64,000 bases of DNA from Diadophis punctatus similis (GCA_023053685.1 JALIGW010000001.1:55512859-55576858); one strand, 5' to 3'; counted from the stretch's first letter, positions 12,301-27,300 are shown. Translations and numbers: made by a program. The notes: generated from the sequence alone by a model not told the origin.

Positions 12301-15300
12301 CTTGTTTACTTTCTCTTTAATTTTTAACGTTTTGAATAGTTTTAACTCGGAGTTAAAGATGCCGAAAAAATGAGGGATCTAAGAAGTTATTTTAATCTAA
12401 TTTAAATTTATGTTATTGAATACTATGCCATGTACTTTTTCTGGGAAGTCCGGAGGGGGAGGGGGGAAGGGAAGGGAGTGGATTGTGGGCAGGGGGGATG
12501 GGGGGGAGAAAATTGATAAAAATGCTTGTACTTTGTACTAATAAAACTTTTTGAATTAAAAAAAAAAGAGTTGTAAACCTAATCTTCCATAGCTTCTTCT
12601 CTGGTAATATTACACCACTAACCACAGCATACAAAACATTTGCTAGACCAATTCTCAAATACAGCTCATCTGTCTGGAACCCGCCCTGCATATTGGACAT
12701 TAATACAATTGAGAGAGTCCAGAGATATTTCACGAGAAGAGTCCTCCACTCTTCTGCTCGTAACAGAATACCTTATTCCACCAGACTTGAAATTCTGGGC
12801 TTAGACAACTTAGAACTACGCCGCCTTCGGTCTGACCTAAGCATAGTTCATAAAATTATCTGATACAATGTCCTACCTGTCAATGACTACTTCGGCTTCA
12901 ACCACAACAATACACGAGCACACAATAGATAGAAACTTAAAGTGAACTGCTCCAAACTTGATTACAGTTTGAAAATACAACTTCAGCAACAAAGTGGTCA
13001 ATGTCTGAAATACACTACCCGATTCTGTGGTTTCATCCCCAAACCCCCAAAATTTTAACCTTAGATTGTCTACTGTTGACCTCACCCCATTCCTAAGAGA
13101 TCTGTAAGGGGCGTGCAAAAGCGCACCAGCATGCCTACTATCCTTGTCCTAATGTACCCTTTTATTTGTATTTTTATTCATTTCATGTATTCAAATCATG
13201 TTTATACTCATATGTACTATCTAATACGTGTTTGACAAAATAAATAAAACAAATAAATAAATAAAATAAAATGTCCAAAGTCCAGGAACAACAATGGATT
13301 TGGTACAGTTGAAAATTGTAAATTTGAAGGGTGAAAGAAGAGTGTTCTTTCATCTCCATTTCCACTGCATCTGCCATCTAGAGCCATATTGAAATCAGCC
13401 CTAGCAGCCTGGATGAGGAAATTCTGCCCTTTGAAATATCTGAGAGGAGTATCCACTTAGTGCTGTGTCATTTTCTCAGAGATCTGCAAGCAAAGCTGTA
13501 GGCAACATCATAAACTTCGGATGAAGTCTGCAAATGTTGACTTTCTCAAATAATTTGCTTATTTTTGTTACTTTTGAAACATATTGCATTGCACCTTAGT
13601 CAGCAAGCAGAATATAAATCCTTTAAATAAATATGGTAAGATGAGAAAGAAATTAACCAGTTTTATTTACCAAACTCCTTAACTGATCAGGCCAACCTGT
13701 ATCTAAATAAATTCAGTACACACAATGCAGCTTCCCCAATAAGTGCACTTTCTTGGAACTTCTCAGAACAAGAGTCAAATTGACTCAACAGAAAATGTAT
13801 GAATTATTTCACTGAGAGAATCAAACATTTAACAAATGAAATCACTCTACTGTGAGCATTGCTATGATATCCTCCCAATGTGTTCTCTATTGAGTTATAT
13901 ACATAGTATAGCATAGTATTCAATAAGTATTTAATAGTATTTAATAATGAGTATAGTATTTAATAAGTTTTACAGCATGGGTCTCACAGGTTGTCTGGTA
14001 ACAGACAACCAATATTTATGACAATGGCACAGAAAGCCTATTGTAGTTAACATATTTTATACTTAAACTAAGAAGCTTTCTCCATAATACAGGTACCTTT
14101 CATCGGACAGGTATGTGAGTTTGGCTACATCATAACACAACTGCACCTCCTGCACAATGCAAGTTGGATATGCCTCTCTGCAAAAGGAAAAAAATAGCAA
14201 AGTTACCACAGATTAGTTATAGGAGGATAAGCAAAATTTCAAAAGAATATGCTTATAATACAAAATCAAATCATTCAGCCTCAAGCCCGTTTTGAACAGG
14301 ATCAAATCTGACATATTTCAGAATAGATTTACTGTCATCTGCTACCACTGCCAGCTCTGTGAAACCTTACCTGCTGGCAGAAATAGTAAATGGGAGGACA
14401 ATGCACCTCAGAAATTGCAATGGTGGTATTTGGCTCTAATTATGCTATGGATTATATTACTAAGGATGACATTTAAGGATTGCTTTCCTAGGGCAGCATT
14501 TTCTAACCCGATGTCTTCCATCTGCACTGTACTACATTTCCCAAGATTTCAAATCAGTCCAATCAAAACCAGTAACCATTGTGAATTATGGGAATTGCAA
14601 TTCACAAATGTGGAAGGCCATAGGTTAAGGAAAACTTGTGGAATTATTTCAAATCATTTTATCAAAATCATTTCCAAAATTGAAAAAGGAAGGGTTCACC
14701 ACTATTATTATTGCATAGGTGTAACACTGAGAACTATACCCTTCCTTACAACATGACGATATCTACACCATCAATAATTATTATACCTGCCACGTGAAAA
14801 TTATAAAACAATCTTAAACAATATTGTTGCCAGCCCAGAACAAGAGCAAATTACTACTAGCATAGAACCATTTTCATTGCAGCATAAAACCATTTTCTCA
14901 AATGTTATGTATATTATCCACCGTCATTACTCAAGCACTGGAAACATTTCCTCTGCTTCCATTATTAACTCTTGTTATTTTTCAACTAAACGAATTGCTT
15001 GACATAGATTTATGTCAAGATATAGAATCTCACACCTTTCCTTAGGCTACGAAACTGCTTTTCTCAGACTGCATCTGAGGTACCTGAAGAATGATTAATC
15101 TTCTCCAGTTCCAAAAATGTAGATATAGTTTTTCTTTAAATGAGGAATACCATGACTTGATTATCCATGGCTGCCTCAGTATAGTAGATACTGAGATATC
15201 AGATAGAACATGTATAATGTTAACTAATTTTGAATCAAACACAAATACTCTGCTCTTCAAACCAATTTCTTTTAAGAAAAATAATTTTGAGGTAAAGAGA

Positions 15301-18300
15301 GTCTTTTTAATGAATTCCTGTTTTCAGTCCTCTTTGGAAAGCATTCTAAAGCTCTTAGGTTAGTCTCTCTCCCACCAACATATAGGCTCAGTCAAATTGG
15401 ACCTTTCTTTCCCTAAAAGAGACTGGATTTATTTAACATATCCCCATAACATTTAAATCTTAAAGGGAACACTTGAACATAAACAAGAGGAAGAAACTGG
15501 CCTAAGACATCAACAGAAATACATAAAACTTGCAGAAAACACTACAGGTCAGAATCATCTGCAGAAATGAAAATTTTGATCAAAATGATGAAAGCAGCGT
15601 TTCACATAAACTTTGCCCCTTTTCATGAAACTTCATGACATCCTTACAAAAGAGGAAAGGCTTGCATTGCCTCAACCTGAACTGTTTCCATAATTTGCCT
15701 TTCTTGCCTCCTTTATATCATAAGCATACAATATTTTATTCTTAATTCCAATCACAGATATATCTAAAGTAACATCAGTGTGTCTAGTTGGGCAACTTGA
15801 TTTTCATTCCAAATTAGACAGAGAAAAAATACTTCTAATGAGCTACAGAGGACATTTTAATTACTAATTCTATTTGTAACAAGAAGGAATACCAAATGTT
15901 CCATTGATAATAATGGAAGAAATTCATATTTAGTAAAATTTGTTCCAAAAATTTCAATGTACAATATCAAAGCCTTCTTTGTGTCTAGGTGTCTCATGGA
16001 AGATCTTCCTAACGGAGATTATATTGGGCCTGTTTCCTGGATGTGCTCCGGCAGGACAGTGGAATCAGGATGTGATAATAGTCAATGAGATATTATTTTA
16101 CTGCCAAGAGTTGAATGAGCTTGTTCTTGGCAAGTAATGTAGGATTTTATGTTTTGTTGACATTGGAGAAGGTTTGGTATGGGAATGAGAACTTAGTATT
16201 AATTGCTGGCATAGTGAACATCTCCGCAAATGCCTTTGATAATTAGTATGCTTTTTACTACCATTAGTAAATCAAATGCTTTCCATTCAGCCAGATTAAT
16301 CCACTTCACCCTGGACCCTTTGTCTATGTGAAATATAGAAAATAAGTTGTGAGAATTTTAGGGCACAGGGCTCTGATCAGACTACTAAAAGTTTTTAGTA
16401 AGATAAGCAATCTGAGGAGAAGGTCGTTTTTAAAAAGATAATTACCTCCCTATTTCCATGTGAACAACACTGTTTCTGACTAAAAACAGGCATTACTTTT
16501 AAAATAACCACATAGCTGCACAGAGCTATGTACCGATTTTCTGAGCCAATGTCACAAAAGTCCAGTCTGGGATATAGAAGCTGGTCCTCCCCATGGATTG
16601 CACCTGCCTGTTGCCCACAGAGAGAGACTAATCCAGTTACTAGCTCATCCTCAAGGAAAATAGAAGAATTACGATACTCATTGCTCAAATTTACGTGACT
16701 GAACTATTGCAACTAAGAAAATGTACATTTGCAAATCTTTTTATAAAAAAAGAAATTTAGGTTTTTCTTTAAAAAAAACTTACTTGAAGTGATTTTCAAT
16801 GGCTGTTTCACTGGCATTTTGGGGAAGGCCTGTTATGAACAATGTACGCTTTACCTACATATAAAAAAATAAGAGTTTCTCAGTGAATTGACCAGAAAGA
16901 TTGAAAGGAAAACTGAAGTGCTAGATCATCTCCAAATGGTCCCTCCTAACCAGAGGTGGGTTCCTGCCTGTTTTTGCCAGTGCGGTTAATAGCTGTTGTT
17001 CGGCGCAGAGCCGAAGACGCTGCTGCCGTTCGCGGCGTGGGAGCTTTCCCCGGGCGCTTTCCCCGCCCGCATGGATGCCGCCAATTGCGTTCTTTTGCCC
17101 TCTGCGCATGCAGAACGCTTTGCACATGCGCAGAGGGCAAAAGAACTGAAACGGCAGCGTCCATGCAGGCGGCGGCAGCGCCCGGAGAAAGCCCCCGTGC
17201 CGCAAACGGCAGCAGCGTCTTCGGCTCTGTGCTGAACAATAACTATTAACCGCACCGGCAGGAACCCACCTCTGCTCCTAACCCTTGGTATGATTCTACG
17301 ACTGATTTCAATTCACTTCTCTCTTTAATCTATACACATTTATAAATTACATTAAATTTAGCTTCAGTTTTTAAATTGTTACCAGGGATATTTATTAAAT
17401 TTCATTGCATGTTATATCTATGTAGGCTAATGTGGATCCTAGAGATAAGTAAGTCAAACTAGTATTCCTTCTAAGCAGACCAGATCTGAATCTGATCTTA
17501 CCCCAAGATCTTTGGAGGGACACAGATAAGCTACTATGAATGCAAAAAAGAAAAAAAGAAAAAAAAATTCAGAAGTACTTCAGCCCCCCTCAGCACTGAA
17601 CCTGCTTTTACAGTTCCTGGAGAACACACAGAGATAACATTACTGATAATTACTGATATTCAGTAGCAAAAAACCCCAAAAAACTCAATTTATTTCACTT
17701 TCTTTTTGACAATTTAAAGCTTGAAAGCAAGTGATTAAGCCTTTATATAGTTATTTCTGAGCTTTAAACTTCATGTTAAATAAAAAAAATTACAAATATT
17801 TCCTATCTGTCTGTTATGTATAAATTTGCAATCACAGCGAATAATTTGGAATATTTCAAAATTCAGATTTTGCAATCAGCTTGAACCTCTTGTTTTCACT
17901 TTTCTTTACATAATTCAATACAAAACCATTAAAACTCCATACTAACATATATGCAATTAAAATCCAACAAACTGTCCTCAATCTAAACTCACTTTTATTA
18001 TGGTTATTTTTATGTTTTTTTAATTGACAAGTTTATGTCACAACTTTAAAATTAATTCCCCCATCAGAAGCACAGATTAAATAAAAAGGGGGGGGGGGTG
18101 ATGGGAATTGTGACCTCTTTGTCCTCCACACATACAGTTTTGCAAACTTTCAATTACATTTTGTTTTAAAAGCAACATTTTTATGAAACAGTTGTTGTCT
18201 CAGAGAAACTCTAGGTGACTTGTTAACGGGGTAAAATCAAAGTGAGAGCAAGAAACATTATTCTCAATTTGAATAGACCTTTTATTAACACCACTGACTC

Positions 18301-21300
18301 TACAAAGCTGAATCATGGTATAGGCAATTAAGTTTGTCCCATGTTGAAGACCCCCTCTTCCCATCACACCCTCAGTGAGGAAACAGGTGCATAAGTACAA
18401 TCTGCCAAGAAGCCATTTTCACAATCCAGTCTCTTCCTGGTTTTAATTTAACTGTTCAAGTGTTAAGTATTTTTTTAATTCATAGAAACTTACTATGCTT
18501 TCTTTTTTGTATCTAATGGAAGCCACATGATGTTTCATAAAGATAGCTGTCAAAATCAAGTAAATCACAGCAAAAATTGTATGTAGCCAGAGAAGATTAT
18601 TCCTGTGAAGTAGAATGTTTCAGAAAATTAGAAATGAAATAATTGGAGCAAAATATTTGCATTGATTACATTTATCATGGCCCCATTTATTTGCCTGGCT
18701 TTCTACTTATAGGATGCCTCTGCCTGACTTTTTCAGAGTTGCTTGTTCACCTCTGAGACACATTCAGCAAGTGCCCCTACAGGTAGTCCTTGACTGAAAT
18801 TATGTCACTGTTGAAAAAAATAGACTCACAACCTGTGCCTAAGTTATGGCTGTTGCACCGTCTTCACGATCAAAATTCAGGCACATGGCAGCCCACCTGC
18901 ACTTATGACTCCAGGGTCACTGCCTGGGTCACTACCACTCAGCCAGCCACCCAGCCCATCAGCATAGTGCAAAGTTGCTACAACTTGGGAAGCCTCAGCT
19001 GCCCATTCAGTTCACCACCACTTACGACTGCAGGAGCATGCAACTCCTCCCACCTGTCTATGCCCCCCCCCATTTATACCATTTTTCTGCCCTGCACAAC
19101 TGCACTTTTGATGGAAGAGCTATGGCTGAAGTCAAGGCCTTTGGAAAAGACAGCTTTATGCCATGCTGGTGGGTCTGGTTGGTGGGCCAGATGGGAGACT
19201 GAATTGCAGTGCCCCTATGGTCCTAACTATGGGCAAGCTGCCAAGCACCCACATTTCTATCATGTGACTGTGGGTGTTTTAACAGCTGTAATTTTGGGCA
19301 TGAGTTGTAAGTGCATTTTTTTCAGCATGTTTTTAATTTTGAACAGTAACTGAATGAATGGTCATAAGTCAAGGACTACTTGTATATATGTGTTTCCCTA
19401 GTTTACTCCGAAAGTGCTACAGCTCAGATTCAAATAGTATTCCTCCACTGGTAGCCCACTTAGCTACACTCTTCCTTTACAGATAGGCTATAGAAATAGC
19501 TATTGGGAGGGAATGAAAATATGTCATCATTTTACTCTTAGGCTTTGGGAATTACATTTCCCAAGTTTCATGACACTTAAGTTACATTCTAGGACTCAAG
19601 GAGAATTCATTGATAACTGTATAGTTATTACATTTTTGTCTTCAATGCATGTATAGCACATCTTATTCTCTTCTACTACATGATTAAAAAATATTGTCCA
19701 AACTGAAAAGTAAAGAATGTTCAAGGAAAGTATTCTGTGTATATAGGATGCAAACATCTCATGGTTGCTTACCCTATTCGTAAGTTTGCTATAGTAGTTC
19801 TTCCAAAGCTAAATGGATCTTTATCTAAGAGGTAGAAAATAATATTTTAAGTATGCTTTATTCATTCATTTGCAAACAATTAAGTATTATACAAATACAG
19901 CAGCTTGGTTATCCTGTTACTGCTGCTTTTTAAGATAAACATAACATAAAATAGCTCCACTGAATCAAATCAAGGGTCATCTTAGTCCAGTACCGTGGCT
20001 AACAGGATCCATCTAAAAGGAGAAAATGGATACAGGCCCATATTTTGCCCTTGTCCCCTTGCCTCCAATACCGAGACTAATAGCCCATGATAGACCTGTC
20101 TTCTATGAGCTTGTTCTAAATCTATTTCCAATTAACTTCATCAGATGATTCCTAGTGTTTTTAAAGAGAGAGAGACAAAAACGAATCTCGATTTTATGCA
20201 ACTCAAAATGCTCACCTGTCACCTTTTTTGCAAAGTGTATTCAGACATTTTAGTCTACTCATAAGAAAGGTATTCAAACTCACGACCCCTCACAAGATTT
20301 CGGCGAGATTTTGCTTCCGCGCATGCGCGGAAGCAAAAAGGCCCAAAAAATCAGCACCGGAGCGGTCGCGTGCAAACAACGCCATCTGCTGGCCGCTACT
20401 GGAACGACAGAGTGGACCGCACCAGTAGGAACCCACCACTGCTGCAACTACCAGATTTTCTTACTGATTACAGGTGATCCACGACTTACAACCATTCATT
20501 TACTGACCATTCAAAGTTACAACAGCACTGAAAAGTGACTTATGAGCATTTTTCACACATGACCGTTGCAGCATCCCAATAGTCACATGATCAAAATTTC
20601 GATGCCTGACAACTGGTTTGTATTTATGACAGTTGCAGTGTCCCAGGGTCATGTGATCACATTTTGTGACCTTCTGATAAGCAAAGTCAATGGGGAGGTC
20701 AGATTTACTGAACAACCGTGTTATTAATTTAACAACTGCAGTGATTCGCTTAACAACTGTCGCAAGAAAGGTCGTAAAATGGGGCAAAACTCATTTCTGT
20801 CTTACTTAGCAACAGAAATGTTGGGCTCAATTGTGGTCGTAAATCGAGGACAAACAGTAGTTCCACGAAGCTATGCCCCATCAGTCTATATACAAAGTTC
20901 AGGGGTCTTTGTTGCATTATGCCTCAATTTTATACTTAAATAAAACTGAAATTGCCAAATTTGCCATTTGGCTGCTCATCCACTCCAATTAAAGTGATAT
21001 TTCACAAGATCTTCAAAATCATTTTTGGTTTAAAATACTCTGAGTAGCTTGGTATCATCCACTCACTCGGACAGCTCATTGTTTGTCCACTTATGATCAG
21101 AATTAAGCACAGGTCCTTGCACAAATAATTGAAGTACTCTACTTCTTTCTATCCTCCAGAACTGTGGAGAAGAACTGTGTATTCTTCTCTTTCTGGTCCC
21201 TAACCAGTAATTCATAAAAAGACAGGCCCTATTAGCTTATGATCACTAGGTTAGTCAAACTTCTGATGAAATTTTGTTAATAGCTTTTAAAAAATTCAAA

Positions 21301-24300
21301 TACAGTATACTGTGTTGACAGAGTGACCTCCATTCGGGTGCCTGTTGACATTCTAAAAAAAATTGATAAAGCAGGATAACCTTTGCAAAATCCATGCCGA
21401 CTTTCCTTCAGCAATACTAGTTCCTCTGCATGTTTATTTTTTTCTTTGGTTATCCATTTCTACCTACTTTTTTTCTGATACATGACTGTTACATTAACTT
21501 ACATCTCACCTTCAGCCCAAGATCAAGACAGAGTCACGTCATCCTTAGCAATATCAGCATTAAAATAGCATTTTCTCCTTATTTCTATCCTGTGCAAGGG
21601 CAGCCATAAGTTATTGAAAACATGCTAGACTTTGACATCCATTATTTTGGAGAGACGTCAGGTGAATTCAGTAACTTTATACAGAGACAATCTAGGCAGA
21701 ATAGAGGCAACAATGCAGACAGGAAATGTCATGCCAGTATAGTTTTTGTTGACTCAAGGTAGCAAAAAGAGTGCTTCCCAATGGGAAAGGAAAAGGATTA
21801 ACTATAAGTATTGATATATACAGTAGAAAAGTGCTAGTGACAAATACAGCAACCAAGCCAATGTTCTACAACCAGTAAAAATCCAGAAAACAAAATGGAA
21901 CTAAATTCTAATACAGTGGATCATCTCCATATAAATTAATATGGCAATTAATTTGTGCACTTTAAAGTTTCAGGATTCTTCAAACAGCAGCACTATCATG
22001 TTGAAGAGAACACAGAATTAAACAGAAGGGAGTTTCTTGGTACCCATTTTTTCCCTTAAGATTTATACATGTCATTAGCCCTACATTTCTGTGTTCTTTT
22101 CTTGGAAAGAGTACAAGTAACTGAATTTATACCAGCTGGCTCTTCCCTATATGCACTGGAAAGAATCATATCTGTGTAGTGGATAAGATAAACACAGTAC
22201 ATTAAATGGAGACTATTCTCCTTCCCATCCCTTCTCCCCTCTTCTTTTGGATATGACCAAGGTCAAACCCAGTGTGTCTTTTTGCCTAATCCTATCAGAC
22301 TCAAATTGACCCTCTCTGTCCCAGAAAAAGCTCCTGTGCAGTCCCATCTAGACCAAAGAGTAGACGCCTCTCTATCAGCTCACAGCATGGCCCAACAACA
22401 AATAAGAAGTTGCAACCTAGAGAAATCCCAGCCTTCCATCTTCTTATCAGCTGATTACCTCAACATTCCAATTCCTTACAATTCCTTCCTTATCTCTGCT
22501 GTACATCTGAAAGGTCAACTTTGCCTATCAAGAGAACTCACTCCAATTACAGAGACAAAGACCTGTCCAGCTACTCAAAACTGGCCAGAAACCTTAGGAT
22601 TTCCTGCTTTGTGGGACCCAACTTCAATTAAAAAAACCTTTGCTTTTCCATTGTTCAGGGTCCATCTTTCTTGTAAAGCAGGTATCTAATTATCATTGCA
22701 ATAAATATGGATCTCTTTCTCAGTGTTGTGCTTCTTACTTTGGCAAAATTCTATGGCAATTGAACAATTGTGAAAATTATTCTGAAACTGCATAATTTTG
22801 CAACAACTCAGAGGTGGGTTCCTGCCGGAGCTGCCCAGTGCGCAGCTCCGGTAGGGAGCGGCCGATTGCACAACCGCTCCGGAGCCCTCTCTGCTGGTCC
22901 ACCATGCACGTCGCCATTTTTTTCGTTAATTTTTGGCCGATTTTGCTTCTGTGCATGCGCGGAAGCAAAATCGCGCTGAAATCTCGTGAGGGGACGCGCG
23001 AGAGAGAGATTTCGGTGAGGTTTTGTCTCCGTGCATGCGCGGAAGCAAAATTGCGCTGAAATCTCATGCACGCACGCACGCATCCCCTCGTGAGATTTTG
23101 GTGCAATTTTGCTTCCGCGCATGCGCGGAAGCAAAATCACGCAAGGGGGCGCGCTCACATAGCAAGAGAGCGCCCCCCGAAACTTGGAGATGCGCGCGCA
23201 GTGCACCGGTAAGACGGCAACCCGCCACTGCAACAACTATATAATACTTTTTGAAATTTGGAAACAACGTTGTGAGAGAGAAAAGTTTTTCTCTCTCTTT
23301 ATTCTGCCACTCTGTTCCCAAAGATCAGGAATAGATGGAACACAAAGTCTATAGCTTTCCTTGACGAGCAGAAACTGTGGATAAAAAGACAATCTTTTTT
23401 TCTCTGTCCATTAAGAATTAGCAATAGCAATAGCACTTAAGACTTATATACCACTTCATAGTGCTTTACAGCCCTCTCTAAGTGGTTTACAGAGTCAGCA
23501 TATTGCCCCCAACAATCTGAGTCCTCATTTTACCGACCTCAGAAGGATGGAAGGCTGAGTCAATCTTGAGCCGGTGAGATCTGAACAGCTGAACTGCTGA
23601 AGTAGCAGTCAGCTGAAGTAGCCTGCAGTGCTGCACTTTAACCACTGCGCCACCTCAGCTCAGCTTACATCGACAATCCACCTAGACATATTACAATATA
23701 ACATTCTGCAAATATCTCAATTCCTATGATGCTATCTAAGCAACTTTATGCAGAAATACTGGGGAAAAAACAATTTCACAAAACCCAATATAAAACATTA
23801 TATTGTTCATAACAAACTATCTTGTTATACTTACTGATTTCTTACAACCTTGACAATCCTTATGCATTGCAGAAAAAGAGAAACATGTATTTTAACTTTG
23901 GCAGTTTCACTTTCCTGAACTATTAGAAAATGGCAAGAATAATATTTTTCAGGAAAATATAATCCCTTAATTCCAGACCTGTTTATATACTGAAAAAGCT
24001 AAATATGGACTGTTCTAAAATAAAAGTTTTTCCATTTTAGTATTGTCCTAAAATAAAAAGTTTGCTACAGTTTCTGTATTTGGAATGAACAAATTGACAG
24101 AATTCACTTATTTTCAATTATCAATAGTTAGCCTATAGCAGGGGTGTCAAACTCTATTTCATTGACATCCGCATCAGGTTTGTGTTTGACCTCAGGGGAC
24201 CGGGGGGGCGTGGCCAGGGGGGGCATGGCCAGCTCGACGTCACTCGTGTCAGGGGACACTGTGGGGGCCCAAGCACTCTGCCAGCAAAAATGGGCTCCCA

Positions 24301-27300
24301 ACCTCTGTTTTTGGCTGCGACGGCTTCCTGCAACCTCTGCCAGCGAAAACAGAGCTCGGGAGGGTCGCACGTGGCCCTCCTGAGCTCTATTTTCACTGGC
24401 AGAGGCATTGTGGCCCGGTCATTTGCTGTTTCCAGGGTGGCCCCGTGGGCCAGATCTAAGCACCCTGCGGGCCGCATCCAGCCCCCGGGCCTTGAGTTTG
24501 ACAGCCCTGGCCTACAGCCTAGGTTTTGATCTTCCAAATGATGGTGAACTTAGCATTTCAAGCAACTAACTTCTAAAATACAGGAGAACATTCCAGTTAC
24601 TGAATGTCAATGTACATGTCCACTTGCCTCTAAGCACAACTTGGAAGAAAAGTAACATGTCATCACTAAAACAAATGTATTGTTCAATAAAGAATATACT
24701 ATAAGTACGCTTTGTACTTAAATAACTGTATATCATTTCAGGAGTTCAATATTTAGCAAATTAAATTACAGAATAGGGCATTTTGATTATAAAAGATATA
24801 CCATATTTTTCGCTCCATAAGACGCACCTGACCATAAGACGCACCTGGGTTTAGAGGAGGAAAACAAGACAAAAAACTTTCAGGCGGAGTCTGAGAGGAC
24901 TACTGATAGGTGTCCGCTCATGAGCCAGCTCTGCCTATTGATTCCTGCACTGTGGAAAAGAGACAGAAGAGGCGGGCAATGACAAAGACAGAAGAGGCGG
25001 GCTTCAGCACTGTAAAAGGACCCCGCCGCCATGGCCCAGCTGTATTCACCAAAGATGCACAGACATTTCCATCCACTTTTGTGGGGGGTGTCTTATGGAG
25101 CAAAAAAATACGGTAATTTTCATTAGCTATTTCAGTAGTCTCATATTTATTTATTTATTTATTTATTTTATTATTTATTTATTTTGGTTTTCTTATATGC
25201 CGCCCTACTCCCGATGATTCATATGAATCATAGCGCTAATCTTCAAGGCAATTCAGGTAATACAGAACACTTCAAGTGCTACAGTTAAATCACATTGCTC
25301 TGTTTTGCACATATGCAATCCAAATCATAAAATAGTTTCTTACCAAGCAAGTCACCAGATAGGTTTGCAGGAAGTATAATACACAAAGACAAAATGCTGA
25401 TCACGATCAAGAGACAGATGAGATGGCGTTGAAAGGAGAGATAAGTAATGGCATCATGCCCACATTGATCGTAAATCTCATCATCACTGCACCACAAATA
25501 AAGAGAAGTCAATCGCCAAATTTGAAAGTTGCTTAACCATATGGAAATTATTACATAGGAACAAATCAAAAGTGCTTGTGATATCTAATAAAATACTATA
25601 AAAATAATGGAAACATAAAAATGATCAGTAGATACTGTTCAAAGTATTGCTTCTGAAGTTATACACCCTTATTTTAACAATCTTCTGTATTCCAGCTACT
25701 TAGAAGCATTTTTGACAAAGTATTCTCAACAGCTGTATCCATTTTATGGAATGGTTTGTCCTGTGAATGCAATAGATCCTGCCTCCATCTATTATTCTCT
25801 AAATACTATTTTATTTTAATAGACTTTTCTCCTATGTACCATGAGTTTTAAATATTTTGGTTTTTATTTCTGAGTGATGCTTATTTAAAATTGCAGGGTT
25901 GTCACTGTAAATATAAATCATTTTAGAGACTCAAAGTAATGCTACTACATAACATAAAAATTAATAATTAAGATGCAAGTAAAAGTGCATCTGTATAAAA
26001 AATTTGAGCCTATTCTGCTCCTGCTTTTTTTAATTAAGCTTGTCAACCATTATTTCATAGTAAATGAAAGTCTTCTTAAAATGCTGTTCTAGGTTAAAGT
26101 AGTCTTACATACAGAACTAAAATAAAATTCCAATTTAAAACTGAACTACCTAATAGAACAATTAGGCTTAATCCTGTAAATTCAGAGAACTGATTGAATG
26201 CTATAAAACAGAAATGTCACTCAAATTTTAGAATATAGCATTTTAATTGTTTTTCCTTAATGAAAAATGCAGCAATACTGATCATACAATTTTCAATTTA
26301 ATTTGCAGCTGATTCAGAACAGTTATTGCATTTCTGTAGAACATTAACCAAAGTACTTAACCATAAAACAACACTTCTTGTTACACATAGGTTAAGTTGC
26401 ACATAGGTTTTATACTAATCAAGTAATTTAGTTTATGTATATTACTAGATCTTTATTTATTCCTTGAAAAATTATTATAATGTTCTAACCTGAGAGGAAT
26501 CATACCAGATTCATATTTTAAGGGAAAACCTAGGTCTAAAATACGGTAATTTAAAATTAACATCAAAACTATGAGTTGATAGTATGAAGGGCAATATGAT
26601 TTATTTAATAATTTCAGTTCTTATTTACTGAATGTATAACACTAATGCATAAAATAGTCAGCAAACAAAACAATGAAATTGAGAAAAATGCAAATAATTT
26701 TCTATTTTCTTAGCAATATTAAACAAAATATTCAGATCAGGACTTTAGTGCATACTTACTGCATGAGAAAGGCAGAACTCATCCAAGAACAAAATCCCTA
26801 GAAATAAATATTTACAGAATTGTTATTCTGAAAATAAAGCAGTCTTAGATATAACACAAAGCCTCTGGGTGAGATCATCCATCATCATGGATTGAGGTAT
26901 CTACAGTATGCTGATAATAGCCAACTCTATATTTCTACTCCTGGTGACCCAAGTGATGCTGTTGCTGCCCTCTCAGTGTCTGGAGGCTGTGCAGGCCTGG
27001 ATGGGAGAACAACAGGCTTCCGCTGAACCCTTGTAAGACCAAATGGCTCTGAGTATACAGAGCCCCAAGATCTTGTCATCTTTTGTTCTCGATGGGGTGC
27101 CATTACCCCAGATGGATCCGGTTTGAAACTTGTGGGTTCTCCTGGACTTGCAAATACCTGCTCAAAGAGCAGGTGGCAATCACAGCTAGGACAGCCTTTG
27201 CTGCACCAAGTCCCTGTGCTCAATCATTCAAACCCTAGTCATCTCACAGTTGGACTATTGCAAGCGCTCTACATGGGGCTATCCTTGAAGAGCATTCAGA

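Larger units (their letters stand above)
9382..12565 (+). mobile_element. HAL1-like (ORF1-only) L1 element, 15-bp TSD
   Basis: Flanked by the perfect 15-bp TSD AAGAGTTGTAAACCT (9367-9381, 12566-12580) and ending in AATAAA plus a short poly(A). The CpG-rich 5' end starts GACTTCCGG and holds a YY1-type CAAGATGGCG at 9799-9808, as L1 5'UTRs do. An L1 ORF1-like region (10056-11141) is followed by AT-rich sequence with no endonuclease or reverse transcriptase. Without the nested MITE (11567-12012) the element is about 2.7 kb, like mammalian half-L1s. The intact ends argue against internal deletion during integration, but an ancestral ORF2 deletion is likely. Confidence 0.8.
9216..13275 (+). mobile_element. 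CR1/L3-like LINE 3' part, split by an insertion
   Basis: Plus-strand frames at 9216-9381 and 12581-12870 join across an L1 insertion into the end of a Jockey/CR1-type reverse transcriptase: DLGVLI, then [28 protein letters not shown] and [20 protein letters not shown] decayed 3' region follows, ending in a (AATAA)n tail at about 13240-13275. Non-functional, with several stops. The clade call rests on motif pattern only. Confidence 0.75.

Noticed and set aside
14292..14756. 154-codon plus-strand frame
   Set aside because: Overlaps a degenerate palindromic repeat in a TMEM63A intron; no domain or splice context.
18790..19353. 187-codon frame
   Set aside because: Lies wholly inside a mariner-like MITE and shows no transposase motif.
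22282..22689. 135-codon frame as a gene
   Set aside because: No recognisable domain; lies in a possible LTR-like region with a poly(A) signal at its end.
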